Assembly (NCBI GenBank): GCA_030600745.1
Contig: JAUVLL010000211.1
Location: 1 to 6,058, forward strand
Direction: 5' to 3'
DNA length: 6,058 nt
Origin: Spirochaetaceae bacterium
GTDB lineage: Bacteria; Spirochaetota; Spirochaetia; B11-G9
Under the pieces are notes generated by a model. That model worked only from the letters and a program-made list of their open reading frames with translations. It did not search any database and was not told the DNA's origin. Shown here piece after piece: positions 5,845-6,058 of the stretch; positions within the stretch are counted from its first letter, which is position 1; the number at the start of each line of letters is the position of its first letter. The translations under genes were made by a program, and so were the position numbers.

Positions 5845-6058
5845 ATGACAAAAATTTTAAAGAACTTTCATGACAGTGTTTATATAGACAGAACTCTTAA
5901 AGAAATAAAGGATATTTTTATTGATCTGTATGGAAAAGATCAGGGGATGGATAATTATAATTATCTTCTAATCGTGTCTGGTAACTTTCTTGAATCTCTA
6001 AGCAAAGACGAAATTACTGATTATGCCTCTTTTGATCCATCCGTTCCCTATGATCATT
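5845..6058 (+). CDS. unrecognised protein, 3' end beyond the window
   Basis: An open frame of 71 complete codons begins at an ATG preceded by a purine-rich Shine-Dalgarno (AGGGGGAG, 5833-5840, 4 nt spacing) and runs uninterrupted off the right edge. The visible protein starts MTKILKNFHDSVYIDRTLKE and continues with IKDIFIDLYGKDQGMDNYNY and LLIVSGNFLESLSKDEITDY. It is charged, rich in Asp, Tyr and Lys, and looks soluble; there is no signal peptide or membrane segment in this part. I do not recognise the family. An upstream in-frame TAG at 5821-5823 limits the start to this ATG or a TTG at 5824; the Shine-Dalgarno favours the ATG. It is transcribed divergently from the MATE gene with a 72-bp spacer, and nothing in the context indicates its function. 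Confidence 0.75.
   Translation, partial: MTKILKNFHDSVYIDRTLKEIKDIFIDLYGKDQGMDNYNYLLIVSGNFLESLSKDEITDYASFDPSVPYDH

Overview
This AT-rich bacterial window holds five complete or broken genes plus two genes cut by its edges. Nothing in it fixes the taxonomy. The mix of a VanY-type peptidase, a Tim44-like membrane protein and a CsgG-like protein with a TPR-like segment, together with sigma70-type promoters and AT-rich spacers, loosely recalls free-living spirochaetes; this is only an inference.

Layout, left to right. The 3' part of a VanY-like D,D-carboxypeptidase gene (+) enters from the left edge. It converges on a long minus-strand gene (681-2480) for a membrane-anchored protein with a Gly/Ser linker, two Tim44-like/zinc-ribbon modules and a C-terminal TerB-like domain. 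A 182-bp divergent spacer separates that gene from a compact BrnT-type toxin / BrnA-like antitoxin pair (+, 2663-3155). The spacer carries a striking 52-bp concentric dyad laid over both candidate promoters. The toxin-antitoxin pair converges on a minus-strand CsgG-like secreted-protein gene (3262-4398). That gene is interrupted by one in-frame TAG at codon 78, with homology-like sequence continuing in the same frame on both sides. Directly upstream of it, on the same strand, is a complete MATE-family efflux transporter gene. Beyond a 72-bp divergent spacer, an unrecognised plus-strand gene runs off the right edge.

How the genes relate. Only brnT-brnA is a clear functional unit: a 14-bp overlap, a toxin-first order, and a promoter with a dyad that could serve autoregulation. 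The MATE and CsgG-like genes may be co-transcribed (33-bp gap), though the CsgG-like gene also has its own strong Shine-Dalgarno and a candidate promoter. The other genes look like ordinary chromosomal genes of unrelated function. I see no RNA genes, CRISPR arrays, insertion sequences or integron attC sites, and no stretch over about 300 bp lacks a gene. The points most worth following up are the amber-interrupted CsgG-like gene, the dyad upstream of brnTA, and the Tim44/zinc-ribbon/TerB architecture.
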